Source: an uncultured Clostridia bacterium
GTDB lineage: Bacteria; Bacillota; Clostridia; Lachnospirales; Lachnospiraceae
Direction of reading: 5' to 3'
Length of the DNA stretch: 64,000 bases
Assembly (NCBI GenBank): GCA_947643415.1
Contig: CANRWA010000010.1
Span: forward strand, 21,723-85,722
Positions 52,371-61,620 of this stretch are shown piece by piece (position 1 is the first letter of the stretch; every line of letters begins with the position of its first letter). The notes below the pieces were generated by a model that was given only the letters and a program-made list of their open reading frames with translations, was not told where the DNA came from and made no database searches. The position numbers and the translations under genes are program-made.

Positions 52371-53129
52371 ATGTCTAAAAAAATATCAATATCCCAAAAC
52401 TTTTTAACAAACAAAAAACTTATCGGACGCATCATAAACCTGAGCAGCATAACCAAACAGGACACAGTTGTCGAAATCGGCACAGGAAAAGGACACCTGA
52501 CACAAATTCTCTGTAAAAAATGTGGTTTTCTGTACTCGATCGAAATCGACCAGAGATTATATGAACAAGCCAGAGAAAAATTATCCGGCTGTCAAAACCT
52601 GAAACTGATCCATGGGGACTTTCTCAAATACCGGCTGCCCGCAAAGAAAAAATACAAAGTATTTGCCAATATCCCTTATTCCATCACAACACAGATCATC
52701 CATAAACTAACAGATGCCTCCAATCCCCCCTGTGATATATGGCTTGTGGTTGAAAAAGGGGCAGCTAAGAGATTTACAGGTGTGCCAGGAGAATCCATCC
52801 AGTCACTATCCCTCAAGACAGGCTGGGATATGGAAATCCTGTACCATTTCAGGCGAAGCGACTTTCATCCCATGCCTTCTGTAGACTCTGTCCTGCTCCA
52901 CCTTTCAAAGAAAGTAAAACCTGATATAGAAAAAAGGGAGTTTCGTGAGTTCCAGAGATTTGTTACACATTCCCTGAAATACGGACTATACGGCAAAAAA
53001 AGCCTCCTTACTAAGAGACAGGTCCACACAGCCTTAAAACGGGAAAAGCTCCCGCCACTCAGTCCAAGTGGTGAGATCCTTTATATCCAATGGCTCTGCT
53101 TATTTCGATGCTACCAGAGAGTCAAATAA
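52371..53129 (+). CDS. erm: 23S rRNA (adenine-N6) methyltransferase of the Erm family
   Basis: 252 residues from the ATG at 52371 (GGAGGG 4 nt upstream). 'ISQNFLTNKKLIGRII' (about 6-21), SAM-binding 'VVEIGTGKGHLTQIL' (about 33-47), 'IEIDQRLY' and the catalytic motif 'FANIPYSITTQII' (about 101-113) are all as in Erm enzymes; the C-terminal helical domain is complete. It should dimethylate A2058 and confer macrolide-lincosamide-streptogramin B resistance. The N-IPY motif and QNFLT start favour Erm over the housekeeping KsgA. It stands alone between two repeat elements. Confidence 0.9.
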   Translation: MSKKISISQNFLTNKKLIGRIINLSSITKQDTVVEIGTGKGHLTQILCKKCGFLYSIEIDQRLYEQAREKLSGCQNLKLIHGDFLKYRLPAKKKYKVFANIPYSITTQIIHKLTDASNPPCDIWLVVEKGAAKRFTGVPGESIQSLSLKTGWDMEILYHFRRSDFHPMPSVDSVLLHLSKKVKPDIEKREFREFQRFVTHSLKYGLYGKKSLLTKRQVHTALKREKLPPLSPSGEILYIQWLCLFRCYQRVK

Positions 53130-53132
53130 CCG

Positions 53133-53153
53133 ACAGCGGCTAAAAACCGCTGT
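53133..53153 (+). terminator. Hairpin downstream of erm
   Basis: ACAGCGG (53133-53139) pairs with CCGCTGT (53147-53153) directly after the erm stop. The following T content is low, so it is a weak terminator candidate. Confidence 0.5.
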
Positions 53154-53165
53154 TGTATCAGTTAA

Positions 53166-53210
53166 CTGGGTGGTGCCAATTTGAAATGGGTTCAAATTGG
53201 CACCACTCAG
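53166..53210. repeat. Short palindromic repeat, copy 5
   Basis: CTGGGTGGTGCCAATTTGAA (53166-53185) and TTCAAATTGGCACCACTCAG (53191-53210) pair over 20 nt with one mismatch. Compared with copy 3, bases have changed on both arms in a pairing-preserving way. It ends 1 nt before the stop codon of the chemoreceptor gene. Confidence 0.8.
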
Positions 53211-54680
53211 CTATTTAACAGACATCAGATTCTGGATTTCGTCAGCGATCGCCTCCACCTGCTGCCCAGTCTTCTCTCCGGCATCACGGTTCACAACACT
53301 GATCTCCTCCACACTTCTTGCACTTGCCGCCATCTCCTCCGAAACAGCAGACATCTCTGTGATGGCATCTACGATAACCTGATTAGACCTTTTCAATTCC
53401 CGCATCTCATCTCGGATATTGGAAGCCTCTTTATCCAGTTCTGTCAATTCTTTCTGCATAATGTCAAATTCGGAATAAGTTTTATCAATATTAACATTCT
53501 GTTCTTCAATGTCATCCAGCATACCATTGACACGAAAACGAACTTCATCTGAAATATGATGGAAATTCTGCAGAAGATCGGTGATCTCAACAGCAGAATT
53601 CTGTGTATCCTCTGCCAGTTTATGGATCTCCCCGGCAACAACAGCAAATCCCTTCCCTGCCTCACCGGCCCTTGCTGCCTCAATGGAGGCATTCAGCGAG
53701 AGAAGATTGGTATTTTCTGTGATATTTTGGATCACAATGATGATCTCTTGCATATCATCTGCGTCTTTCTTGAGCCGGGTAAGATTTTCTGCAATGGATC
53801 TGGAAGTCTTCTGGATCATATCTGACTTGCCTTTCGTATCAGATACCATGCGGTTTCCTGTTTCCGCCAGTTCGATGGCTTTGGCAGAGGTCTTTGCCAT
53901 ATGGTCTGCTGCATCACTGATCATTCCCACAGATTTCTGGATCCGGCGTGTCACATCACTCTGGTTCTCCAGTTTAACTGCCACCTGGTTTACTGCGGAA
54001 GACATCTCCCCCATGGCATCTGACATCTGAACAGCACTTTCTACCTGTGAATTCATACTCTGCTCAATCTCAAGTATATTCCCTTTCACATTTTCCCCGG
54101 CTGAAAGGATCTTATCTGCCACATTCTTTGACTCTTCCATACTCTCAGCCAGCATATCCTGGCGAATGGTATTTACTTTCTGGATCTGACGCACTGCCAG
54201 TGTCAGAAAGACACCACTGAGCAGGACACCAAAAAACTGCACCTCATACTGGGTAATATCTGTTGGACTGGTATTCCCCATAACCGCAAAATAAATGATC
54301 CGGATCACTACAATGAGCACCGAGGTGCTGCAGACGATGCCGCAGAAGACAGCCCGTCCATAGACGGCGACTACGGCAAAGATCGGAATGATATAGATCA
54401 CAGTCACCGCATAAGGACTCTGGATCATGTTTACCAGATAGAAGATCTGGTAAGACACCGCCATCACGAGACGCAGGGCCCTTGCGTCAGGTTTCATACG
54501 ATACATAATGATTCCTGCGATCACCGGCAATACCCCGATGGCCAGAACGATGCATACATAGGGCAGGGTACGTGTTCCCTTTATTACTTCTATTATGTAT
54601 GCCATGCATAAAATACATATTGTGACTGTCCAGGATAGTAAAGCCAAAAAATTCTTACTTGTCTCAATCTTCTTTTCCAT
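53211..54680 (-). CDS. Methyl-accepting chemotaxis protein with polytopic N-terminus
   Basis: 489 residues. The first about 190 are hydrophobic and form five or six membrane helices with no large extracellular ligand domain and no obvious HAMP domain. The cytoplasmic signalling domain (about 200-489) has the hairpin tip '[30 protein letters not shown]' region at about 330-360 (the conserved glutamate contact region). It resembles receptors that sense membrane or energy state. No chemotaxis or flagellar gene is nearby. The stop codon adjoins short-palindrome copy 5. Confidence 0.88.
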   Translation of the reverse strand: MEKKIETSKNFLALLSWTVTICILCMAYIIEVIKGTRTLPYVCIVLAIGVLPVIAGIIMYRMKPDARALRLVMAVSYQIFYLVNMIQSPYAVTVIYIIPIFAVVAVYGRAVFCGIVCSTSVLIVVIRIIYFAVMGNTSPTDITQYEVQFFGVLLSGVFLTLAVRQIQKVNTIRQDMLAESMEESKNVADKILSAGENVKGNILEIEQSMNSQVESAVQMSDAMGEMSSAVNQVAVKLENQSDVTRRIQKSVGMISDAADHMAKTSAKAIELAETGNRMVSDTKGKSDMIQKTSRSIAENLTRLKKDADDMQEIIIVIQNITENTNLLSLNASIEAARAGEAGKGFAVVAGEIHKLAEDTQNSAVEITDLLQNFHHISDEVRFRVNGMLDDIEEQNVNIDKTYSEFDIMQKELTELDKEASNIRDEMRELKRSNQVIVDAITEMSAVSEEMAASARSVEEISVVNRDAGEKTGQQVEAIADEIQNLMSVK

Positions 54681-54701
54681 GATGCCCTCCTATAATCTCT
54701 C

Positions 54702-54814
54702 CACCTGTGTGATTGCGATTATTCATGGGATCATCCAACCACACAGGTGACAGTCTTTTTCTTCTTGCTATTGTAACAAAATTAAAATTATTTTACAATA
54801 TTATTGTAACAAAA
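54702..54814. promoter_or_regulatory. Divergent control region of chemoreceptor and ECF sigma genes
   Basis: A perfect 10-bp inverted repeat CACCTGTGTG/CACACAGGTG spans 54702-54749 with a 28-bp spacer. It is followed by two direct copies of ATTGTAACAAAA (54770-54781 and 54803-54814), 33 bp apart, about three helical turns. TGTAAC resembles the -35 element used by many ECF sigma factors, which would fit autoregulation of the sigma gene at 54861, but a matching -10 is unclear. Confidence 0.4.
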
Positions 54815-54860
54815 CGTGGTCTGCGTTGTTTAATGACCAGAAAAGGAAAGGGGCGGGCTG

Positions 54861-55340
54861 ATGACCATTGAACAGTTATATCTGGAAAATTTTCATATTG
54901 TATATGGATACCTGCTCTCCTTATGTGGAAACCCTTCACTCTCCGAGGAGCTGGCTGCCGAGACTTTTTTCAAAGCCCTCCAGAAGATAAACTCGTATGA
55001 TGGCACATGTAAACCATCCACATGGCTTTGTACTATTGCAAAAAATCTTTACTTTAATGAGCAGAAAAGGACACGCCGTCATGCGAGCCTTACCGAAGCA
55101 GACCACATCAGTACTTCATCTTTTGAAGATCAGGTAATCCTCAGTGAGCAGCTCCGTTCTGTACTGAAACTGGCAGAACAACTGTCTACAGAAACCCGCC
55201 AGGTATTCTTTATGAGGATCAACGGACTCCCTTTCCGTGACATCGGAGATGCCCTGGGACGGAGCGAAAACTGGGCAAGAGTAACATTTTTCCGGACAAA
55301 GAAAAATCTACTGAAGCAACTGAAAGAATGGGAGGATTAA
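54861..55340 (+). CDS. ECF RNA polymerase sigma factor
   Basis: 159 residues. Region 2 spans about 5-70 ('ELAAETFFKALQKI', 'STWLCTIAKNLYFNEQKR') and region 4 about 100-155 ('VFFMRINGLPFRDIGDALGR', then 'SENWARVTFFRTKKNL'). It recruits polymerase to stress-type promoters. AAGGGG lies 9 nt before the ATG. The next gene, 1 nt after its stop, encodes a zinc-finger membrane protein of the anti-sigma type, so the pair is a standard transmembrane switch. Confidence 0.92.
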   Translation: MTIEQLYLENFHIVYGYLLSLCGNPSLSEELAAETFFKALQKINSYDGTCKPSTWLCTIAKNLYFNEQKRTRRHASLTEADHISTSSFEDQVILSEQLRSVLKLAEQLSTETRQVFFMRINGLPFRDIGDALGRSENWARVTFFRTKKNLLKQLKEWED

Positions 55341-55341
55341 C

Positions 55342-56175
55342 ATGACAAAATGTGATATCATACAAGATCTGCTTCCTCTATATGTAGACAGATTGACCAG
55401 TGAGACAACAAACGAAATGATAGGCCAACACATAAAACAATGCGAAACATGCAGAAAACAGTTGGCATACATGCAGAATCCAGTGGATGAAATTAATATA
55501 CTGGAAAATCAGGATTTAAAAAAGGCTCTGCTGAAACAACAAAGGAAACGCAGGCGCAGGCTTTTCTTCACTGCTGCCTCGGCCCTGCTGCTGGGAATCC
55601 TGATTACCTGTGGCTTTCTTTACTCAAAGGGATATTTCAATATTATAACCCGCAGCACTTCTCCTGATGGCAGCGCATCCTGTATGGTCTATGACAGAAA
55701 TATCGACACATGGGAAGAGGGAACCCTGATCCGGTTTCAGTCTGACTCCAAACCAGACGGCGAACTGATGATCTTTGATGACCACTATAGATTCAACAAT
55801 ATATCATGGTCATCTGACAGCCATTATTGCCTGTATTCTGCCACAAGTACAGACAACAGAACAATGCTTCGGATTCTCGACTCCAAAAACAATTCTTATA
55901 TCAATCTGGACCGCTTACTGGATGAAGCCGCCGCACAGAGTGAGTATTTTGATTTTCTTCATACCGGTACGGCAGCCCCCCCTGATATGGATTACTACAA
56001 TATGCACTATCGCTTTTATGACTGGTATGATAATGACAATGTTCTTATATCCTACCACTGTGGGGAACATAATGGAGTGATCCAGTATAACATTAAGGAA
56101 AAGGCGATCCAGAAGGTAGACTCTACGAAGGTGGAGGAACGCAGAGACTTTAAACCGGAACTCCCCGGCCTGTAA
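55342..56175 (+). CDS. Zinc-finger transmembrane anti-sigma factor
   Basis: 277 residues. The N-terminal anti-sigma zinc finger has 'HIKQCETCRKQL' (H-x3-C-x2-C, about 30-41), preceded by 'LLPLYVDRLTSE'. One membrane helix is at about 73-93, after an Arg/Lys-rich stop. The extracellular part (about 95-277) has beta-propeller-like 'ISWSSDSHYCLYSAT' stretches and could sense an external signal. Expected partner: the ECF sigma factor encoded 1 nt upstream. The signal is unknown. Confidence 0.85.
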   Translation: MTKCDIIQDLLPLYVDRLTSETTNEMIGQHIKQCETCRKQLAYMQNPVDEINILENQDLKKALLKQQRKRRRRLFFTAASALLLGILITCGFLYSKGYFNIITRSTSPDGSASCMVYDRNIDTWEEGTLIRFQSDSKPDGELMIFDDHYRFNNISWSSDSHYCLYSATSTDNRTMLRILDSKNNSYINLDRLLDEAAAQSEYFDFLHTGTAAPPDMDYYNMHYRFYDWYDNDNVLISYHCGEHNGVIQYNIKEKAIQKVDSTKVEERRDFKPELPGL

Positions 56176-56238
56176 AAACCGATGCGGAAACCCCTCCTCA
56201 TGAGAAAAGATTATCATAGCCCCACGGTACTCAAAAAC

Positions 56239-56283
56239 AGAGCGTCCGCATATCACGGAAACCCATGCAGACGCTCTTTTTAT
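56239..56283 (+). terminator. Rho-independent terminator after the sigma/anti-sigma operon
   Basis: AGAGCGTC (56239-56246) pairs with GACGCTCT (56270-56277), with further GCAT/ATGC pairing inside, then TTTTTAT. Confidence 0.85.
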
Positions 56284-56510
56284 GTAATAGAGCAAACCAG
56301 TCTTCGGATGTACAAATTTATTTTTTATTCCAAAAGGTATCCTTCTGAAGAGACTGGTGCATTACATAACACAAATAAGGGAAAAAATACTCCTCTACTA
56401 TAAAGAACACCGAAGGAAACCATTTCCCTACAAATTTTTTTAATTTTTTTAAATTTTTTTCCTGTGTGGTCGAAGGGCGGTTTGCGGAAAGGCGATTTGC
56501 AAAATCCGGC
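56284..56510. other. AT-rich intergenic region with an imperfect hairpin
   Basis: ACCAGTCTTCGGAT and ATCCTTCTGAAGAGACTGGT (about 56294-56360) form an imperfect hairpin around an AT-rich loop. Long T and A runs follow. No reading frame or known RNA family was recognised. Confidence 0.35.
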
Positions 56511-56511
56511 A

Positions 56512-56540
56512 TTGCCCTGGCAGTGAATTTATAGTATAAT
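56512..56540 (+). promoter_or_regulatory. Promoter of the DHH phosphoesterase gene
   Basis: TTGCCC (56512-56517) and TATAAT (56535-56540) with a 17-bp spacer, about 45 bp before the start codon. Confidence 0.65.
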
Positions 56541-56590
56541 AATTTAATAATGCTTTAAGAGAATCGTAAGAAATGGAGGTTAGATAAGAA

Positions 56591-57508
56591 ATGAGATTAG
56601 TTACACGGTCTGATTTTGATGGACTGGCTTGCGCTGCCCTGTTGAAAGAGGCAGGTATTATTGATCATTGGAAATTTGCCCATCCAAAAGATCTTCAGGA
56701 CGGCTTAGTAGAGATCACAGAAGATGATTGTCTTGCCAATGTGCCATATGTGCCGGGGTGCGGACTTTGGTTTGACCATCATTCCAGTGAACATGAACGG
56801 CAGCAGCTAGAGGGAAAATATAAGGGAGAGAGCCGTATTACCCCCTCCTGTGCCCGCATTATTTATGAATATTACGGCGGCAGGGAAAAATTTCCCCAGT
56901 TTGACGATATGATGGAAGCAGTAGACAAAGTAGATTCTGCCAATCTCACTATTGACGAGATCCTGAATCCCACAGGGTGGATCCTGGTGGGATACATAAT
57001 GGATCCCCGTACCGGACTGGGCCGCTGGCGTAATTTCCGTATTTCCAATTACCAACTGATGGAAATGCTGATTGATGCCTGCCGCACAATGACTACAGAC
57101 GAAATCCTTGCCCTCCCTGATGTGGTGGAGCGTATTGAAATTTACCATGAACAGGCTGAGAAGTTTAAAGAAATGGTAAAAGAACATACCCGGATTGAAA
57201 AAGATGTTATCATTACCGATCTGAGAGGAGTAGAACCAATCTATTCTGGCAACCGTTTCATGATCTACAGCCTGTATCCGGAGCAGAACATTTCCTGCTG
57301 GATCGTTAATGGTAAGGGCGGCAAAGGCTGTTCCGCCGCCGTTGGTTACAGTATATTAAACAAAACCTCCCATGTAAATGTCGGCCATCTGATGCTCAAA
57401 TATGGTGGAGGCGGTCACAAAGCTGTGGGGACCTGCCAGTTCAGTGATGAGACAATGGATACTGATCTTCCTAAGATGCTGGATGAACTTGTGAATTATT
57501 CTGAATAA
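56591..57508 (+). CDS. DHH-family phosphoesterase-like protein
   Basis: 305 residues. N-terminal 'VTRSDFDGLACAALL' (Asp residues about 8-10), 'LWFDHHSSEH' (the DHH motif, about 60-69) and C-terminal 'LKYGGGGHKAVGTCQF' (DHHA1-type substrate loop, about 272-287). These fit the exopolyphosphatase/nanoRNase/cyclic-dinucleotide phosphodiesterase superfamily. Its length suits a stand-alone NrnA- or PPX-like enzyme, but the substrate cannot be assigned. TGGAGG precedes the ATG. It has its own promoter and terminator. Confidence 0.8.
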   Translation: MRLVTRSDFDGLACAALLKEAGIIDHWKFAHPKDLQDGLVEITEDDCLANVPYVPGCGLWFDHHSSEHERQQLEGKYKGESRITPSCARIIYEYYGGREKFPQFDDMMEAVDKVDSANLTIDEILNPTGWILVGYIMDPRTGLGRWRNFRISNYQLMEMLIDACRTMTTDEILALPDVVERIEIYHEQAEKFKEMVKEHTRIEKDVIITDLRGVEPIYSGNRFMIYSLYPEQNISCWIVNGKGGKGCSAAVGYSILNKTSHVNVGHLMLKYGGGGHKAVGTCQFSDETMDTDLPKMLDELVNYSE

Positions 57509-57581
57509 GCTGATGTATGTGAAAAGAAATAGGAACATTTTAAAGGGCTGCCTGTCAGTCAAATACCTCGCGGGCACGCTT

Positions 57582-57609
57582 AGATGGTGCAAAATTATTT
57601 GCACCATCT
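57582..57609. terminator. Bidirectional terminator hairpin
   Basis: AGATGGTGCAAA (57582-57593) pairs perfectly with TTTGCACCATCT (57598-57609), followed by TTACTTT on the plus strand. It separates the convergent DHH and XRE genes. Confidence 0.75.
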
Positions 57610-57656
57610 TTACTTTGCCTCCGCACGAATAGACATAGGCTGCCCTGTTCTTACAT

Positions 57657-58007
57657 TTATAGATAAGTCTTTGATCCGCCTGCGATTACTTTTGTTATCT
57701 CAAGCAGCATTTCCCTCTGTTCTTCATTAAGAGAAACAAAATAATAGAACATCTCCTGTAACTGGACATCAGGAAGTTCCTTAGGATAGGGAAAACCAAG
57801 TTCAATCTCCACCTGCACATCACTGATCCCCAGAAGATAGTCCGCTGTCACTCCGAAGATTTTGACACAGCGTTCTATCATCGGCTCACTCAGAGGGATC
57901 AGATGGCGCTCCAGTTTACTGATCCGCTGCTGGGTTGTATGCAATTGAAAAGCTAATTCTTCCTGCGTAATGTTTCTCTCAATACGCAACTGTCTTATTC
58001 GGTTCAT
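57657..58007 (-). CDS. XRE-family helix-turn-helix regulator
   Basis: 116 residues from the ATG at 58007 (GAGGAAG upstream); a longer in-frame reading lacks a site. The HTH is at about 4-60: 'LRIERNITQEELAFQLHTTQ', then 'QRISKLERHLIPLSEPMIER' and 'VTADYLLG'. The C-terminal half is a helical dimerisation or sensing part with 'LQEMFYYFVSLNEEQREML'. It lies at the downstream end of the rib operon strand but is separated by about 95 bp with its own promoter-like TATAAT boxes and a TGTAATTACA palindrome near 58073-58082 that could be an autoregulatory site. Confidence 0.85.
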   Translation of the reverse strand: MNRIRQLRIERNITQEELAFQLHTTQQRISKLERHLIPLSEPMIERCVKIFGVTADYLLGISDVQVEIELGFPYPKELPDVQLQEMFYYFVSLNEEQREMLLEITKVIAGGSKTYL

Positions 58008-58103
58008 GAAAAAATACTTCCTCTTTTTTTTATCATTATATAGAGTAATTATAGTATTTCTCCATACCCGCAAAGTGTAATTACACCAATAGGTAATAAT
58101 CCA

Positions 58104-58565
58104 CTAAATATTTTTCATTAAATTTACCATTTCAATGGCTGAACATGCCGCATCATAACCTTTGTTACCGGCTTTCGTCCCAGCACGCTCAATCGCCTGC
58201 TCTATATTGTCAGTCGTCAGTACTCCGAATAATGTAGGTACTCCTGTATTCAGTCCTACTGCGGCAATGCCTTTGCTGACCTCGGCACATACATAGTCAT
58301 AATGAGAAGTAGATCCCTTGATCACAGCACCCAGGCACAGCACGGCATCATATTTTCCTGATTGTGCCATCTTCTGTGCTACAACCGGAATTTCAAAAGC
58401 CCCTGGCACCCATGCCAGTTCTATATCATCTGTGTCGACACCATGGCGTACCAGCGCATCTTCTGCGCCGCTGATCAGCTTACTTACAATGAATTCATTA
58501 AATCTCGCTGCCACGATCCCCACCTTAATACTGTTTCCAATCACATTTCCTTCTAAGATCTTCAT
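58104..58565 (-). CDS. ribH: 6,7-dimethyl-8-ribityllumazine synthase
   Basis: 153 residues. '[18 protein letters not shown]' (about 22-39), '[16 protein letters not shown]' (about 53-68), '[16 protein letters not shown]' (about 77-92, with the catalytic His) and '[23 protein letters not shown]' are diagnostic. It condenses the RibBA and RibD products. It is the last gene of ribD-ribE-ribBA-ribH. Confidence 0.97.
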   Translation of the reverse strand: MKILEGNVIGNSIKVGIVAARFNEFIVSKLISGAEDALVRHGVDTDDIELAWVPGAFEIPVVAQKMAQSGKYDAVLCLGAVIKGSTSHYDYVCAEVSKGIAAVGLNTGVPTLFGVLTTDNIEQAIERAGTKAGNKGYDAACSAIEMVNLMKNI

Positions 58566-58580
58566 AATAAATTTCCTCCT

Positions 58581-59789
58581 TTATTTCACATTATAATGTG
58601 TCATATGTTGCATTTTTTCCTGTTTGGTCACCAGATATCTATAATCCTCCGGCTTTGGTTCCATCTCGATGGGCACCCGCTCCTCAATGCTGATGCCATA
58701 CCCTGCCAGTCCAGAGATCTTCGTTGGATTATTTGTCAGGAGCCGGAGCTTCTTTGCCCCCAGGTCATACAAGATCTGTGCTCCGATGCCATATTCCCTC
58801 AGATCCGGTGCAAAACCGAGTTTTACATTAGCCTCCACTGTATCATAGCCCTGTTCCTGAAGTTCATATGCCTTCAGCTTGTTCAGAAGGCCAATTCCCC
58901 TTCCCTCCTGACGCATATAGAGAAGTACTCCTCTCCCCTCTTTGGCGATCATCCTCATGGCATTTTCCAACTGTTCCCCACAGTCACAACGCTTAGAGCC
59001 AAACACATCGCCTGTCAGGCACTCGGAATGAACCCTGCACAAGACTGGTTCACCATCTGCAATATCTCCCATGGTCAGTGCTACATGATGTTCCCCATTA
59101 ATGATATTCTGATATCCATGAATGATAAAATCGCCGTATTTCGTCGGAAGTTTCGCCTCTGCTTCCCGCTTTACAAGGCTCTCTTTCTCCAGACGTTTCC
59201 GGATCAACTGCTCGATAGTGATCACCCTGAGCCCATGTTCCTTTGCAAATTCCAGAAGCTCTGTCGTCCTCATCATCGTACCGTCTTCACGCATAATCTC
59301 ACAGCATAGGCCACATTCTTTCAGCCCTGCGAGCTTCATAATATCTACCGTTGCCTCTGTGTGTCCTGCGCGTTTCAGCACCCCCCCTTCCCGTGCTTCC
59401 AGTGGGAACATATGCCCCGGACGCCGGAAATCTTCCGGCCTTGCGTCCTCACTGACACATTTCATCGCTGTGAGGGAACGCTCCACTGCAGAAATACCTG
59501 TAGTGGTATCCACATGATCAATAGATACCGTAAATGCAGTAGAGTGATTGTCAGTATTTACTGCCACCATCTGATCCAGTCCCAGTTTCCTTGTCAGCTC
59601 ACTGCTCATAGGCATGCAGATCAATCCCTTGGCATGTGTCGCCATCATATTTACATTTTCTGTTGTTGCATATTCTGCCGCACAGATCAGATCCCCCTCA
59701 TTTTCCCTGTCCGGGTCATCAATCACAAGAATGATCTTTCCATTCCGGATATCCTCCAACGCCTCTTCTATCGTTGCCAGTTCCGCCAT
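58581..59789 (-). CDS. ribBA: Bifunctional DHBP synthase / GTP cyclohydrolase II
   Basis: 402 residues from the ATG at 59789 (AAAGGAGG 9 nt upstream). An in-frame upstream ATG at 59879 lies inside ribE and lacks a site. The N-terminal RibB half has '[13 protein letters not shown]' (about 23-35) and '[25 protein letters not shown]' region (about 122-146). The C-terminal RibA half has the zinc ligands '[19 protein letters not shown]' (about 255-273) and '[11 protein letters not shown]'. Both halves appear intact. Confidence 0.96.
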   Translation of the reverse strand: MAELATIEEALEDIRNGKIILVIDDPDRENEGDLICAAEYATTENVNMMATHAKGLICMPMSSELTRKLGLDQMVAVNTDNHSTAFTVSIDHVDTTTGISAVERSLTAMKCVSEDARPEDFRRPGHMFPLEAREGGVLKRAGHTEATVDIMKLAGLKECGLCCEIMREDGTMMRTTELLEFAKEHGLRVITIEQLIRKRLEKESLVKREAEAKLPTKYGDFIIHGYQNIINGEHHVALTMGDIADGEPVLCRVHSECLTGDVFGSKRCDCGEQLENAMRMIAKEGRGVLLYMRQEGRGIGLLNKLKAYELQEQGYDTVEANVKLGFAPDLREYGIGAQILYDLGAKKLRLLTNNPTKISGLAGYGISIEERVPIEMEPKPEDYRYLVTKQEKMQHMTHYNVK

Positions 59790-59865
59790 CGCTGTATTTC
59801 CTCCTTTACCTGTTCCAATTACGATCTGCTTTAAATCAGTACTTTCCTGCCATTTCATGTTCCGG

Positions 59866-60516
59866 TCATGAAAACCCATGCTCTGCCAGATATTCCATCG
59901 TCAGACGGCTCTTCTTCTCTGGCATCTCCTGTGGCCGGAGAAGTTTTTCCACATATTTTCCTATGATATCTGTCTCCAGATTCACAATATCCCCCACATC
60001 TCTGTCAGCCAGCACCGTATTGGCCTGTGTGTGCGGAATAATGGATACACTGAAATCCTGTCCTGTTACCTTTGCCACTGTCAGGCTGATTCCATCTATA
60101 GTGATGGAGCCCTTCTCCACAATATAACGAAGTACCTGTGGTTCAGCAGAAATGCGGTACCACACTGCTGTCTCATCTCTGGTCACTGCCAGCACTGTTC
60201 CCGTCCCGTCAATATGCCCAGCCACAATATGCCCGCCAAACCTTCCGTCCGCCGGCATCGCCCGTTCCAGATTAACCCGGTTCCCCCTCCTCAGTGCCCC
60301 CAGGGAACTGCGGTCAAGAGTTTCCGCCATAACATCAGCAGTATAGCCATGGGCCCCTATGGATGTTACCGTAAGGCACACTCCATTTACCGCTATGCTG
60401 TCACCGGTTTTTGTTCCTTTCAATACTTCCTGACATCGGATATGAAGAACCGCAGACTGGCTTCCCCGGACAATATTCGTGATCTCGCCAACTTCTTCTA
60501 TGATTCCGGTAAACAT
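59866..60516 (-). CDS. ribE: Riboflavin synthase, alpha chain
   Basis: 216 residues from the ATG at 60516, which follows AAAGGAGG by 7 nt. Two lumazine-binding repeats are present: '[12 protein letters not shown]...[11 protein letters not shown]' (about 1-55) and '[16 protein letters not shown]...[11 protein letters not shown]' (about 95-155). It dismutates lumazine to riboflavin. It overlaps the ribD end by 19 nt. Confidence 0.96.
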   Translation of the reverse strand: MFTGIIEEVGEITNIVRGSQSAVLHIRCQEVLKGTKTGDSIAVNGVCLTVTSIGAHGYTADVMAETLDRSSLGALRRGNRVNLERAMPADGRFGGHIVAGHIDGTGTVLAVTRDETAVWYRISAEPQVLRYIVEKGSITIDGISLTVAKVTGQDFSVSIIPHTQANTVLADRDVGDIVNLETDIIGKYVEKLLRPQEMPEKKSRLTMEYLAEHGFS

Positions 60517-61610
60517 CCGTCCGCCTCCTTTTGAACACATCCGGTAAAACAGATATCTTCACCCAGTTTTATGATCTCCGTATCAGTGATCTCCAATGCT
60601 TCCCTCATATAAGAAAATCCATCTCCTTCCACCGGTGACCGGGCTTCCTTTCCACCGATCAGCTTCGGCGCCATATAACAGAAGATCCGGTTTACCATTC
60701 CACTCTTTAAAACCGTACCATGAAATGTACCGCCGCCTTCGATCAGCACACTGTCTATCTTCTTTCTCCCAAGCTCCTTCAGTAATTTCACAAAATCAAC
60801 TCTGCCTTTCTCGTTGATCTGTATCAATTCTACACCAGTCTCCTTTAGTGCTTTTTCCTTTTCTGCATCCCCCACAGCATATGCTACAATAGTAGAGATA
60901 TTTTTTGCAGTCTGTACTATCCTGCTTTCCAAAGGAATTCGTAACCTGGAATCACAGATGATACGCACCGGATCTACTCCTTCTTCGATCCGGCAGTTCA
61001 ACATAGGGTCATCCACCAGAACTGTCCCGATACCGACCATAATGGCACTATAACGTTTGCGGAGTTCGTGTACATGATGGCGTGCCACTTCCCCTGTTAC
61101 CCACTTGGAATCACCTGTATATGTCGCAATCTTGCCATCCATCGTCATAGCATATTTCATTGCCACATAGGGGATGCCAGTTGTAATATACTGCATAAAA
61201 ACTTCATTTAGTTCCAGGCACTCCTTCTCCATAATCCCTGTCTCCACCTGAACACCATGTTCCCTCAGTATCTGTACCCCTTTTCCAGCCACCTTGGGGT
61301 TGGGATCCATCGCCCCGATAAACACCCTGCCAATCCCCCTCTCCAGAATAATATCTGTACAAGGCGGCGTCTGTCCATGGTGGCAGCATGGTTCCAGTGT
61401 CACATAGAGATCCGCCCCTGTCAGGTCTTCCTCACATTTATTCAGGGCATTCCGCTCTGCATGATACCCGCCATACCGCTCATGATACCCATCCGTCATA
61501 ATCCTTCCATTTTTGACAATAACACAGCCAACCAGCGGATTTGGTGAAGTGTGGCCTGTTCCTTTCTTCGCCAGTTCAATGGCAAGCTGCATATACTCAT
61601 ATTTCGTCAC
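60498..61610 (-). CDS. ribD: Bifunctional riboflavin deaminase/reductase RibD
   Basis: 370 residues with a GTG start at 61610, GGAGG 9 nt upstream. The deaminase zinc site is 'GGYHAERNALN' (His about 50) and 'LEPCCHHGQTPPC' (about 75-87). The reductase domain (about 150-360) has 'KYAMTMDGKIATYTGDSKWVT' region and 'IDSVLIEGGGTFHGTVL'. It performs steps two and three of riboflavin synthesis. It is the first gene after the FMN riboswitch. Confidence 0.96.
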   Translation of the reverse strand: MTKYEYMQLAIELAKKGTGHTSPNPLVGCVIVKNGRIMTDGYHERYGGYHAERNALNKCEEDLTGADLYVTLEPCCHHGQTPPCTDIILERGIGRVFIGAMDPNPKVAGKGVQILREHGVQVETGIMEKECLELNEVFMQYITTGIPYVAMKYAMTMDGKIATYTGDSKWVTGEVARHHVHELRKRYSAIMVGIGTVLVDDPMLNCRIEEGVDPVRIICDSRLRIPLESRIVQTAKNISTIVAYAVGDAEKEKALKETGVELIQINEKGRVDFVKLLKELGRKKIDSVLIEGGGTFHGTVLKSGMVNRIFCYMAPKLIGGKEARSPVEGDGFSYMREALEITDTEIIKLGEDICFTGCVQKEADGCLPES

Positions 61611-61620
61611 TGTTGTTTTC

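Noticed and set aside
59790..59879. 30-codon N-terminal extension of RibBA
   Set aside because: It overlaps ribE, lacks a ribosome-binding site and is not part of the RibB fold; AAAGGAGG marks the ATG at 59789.
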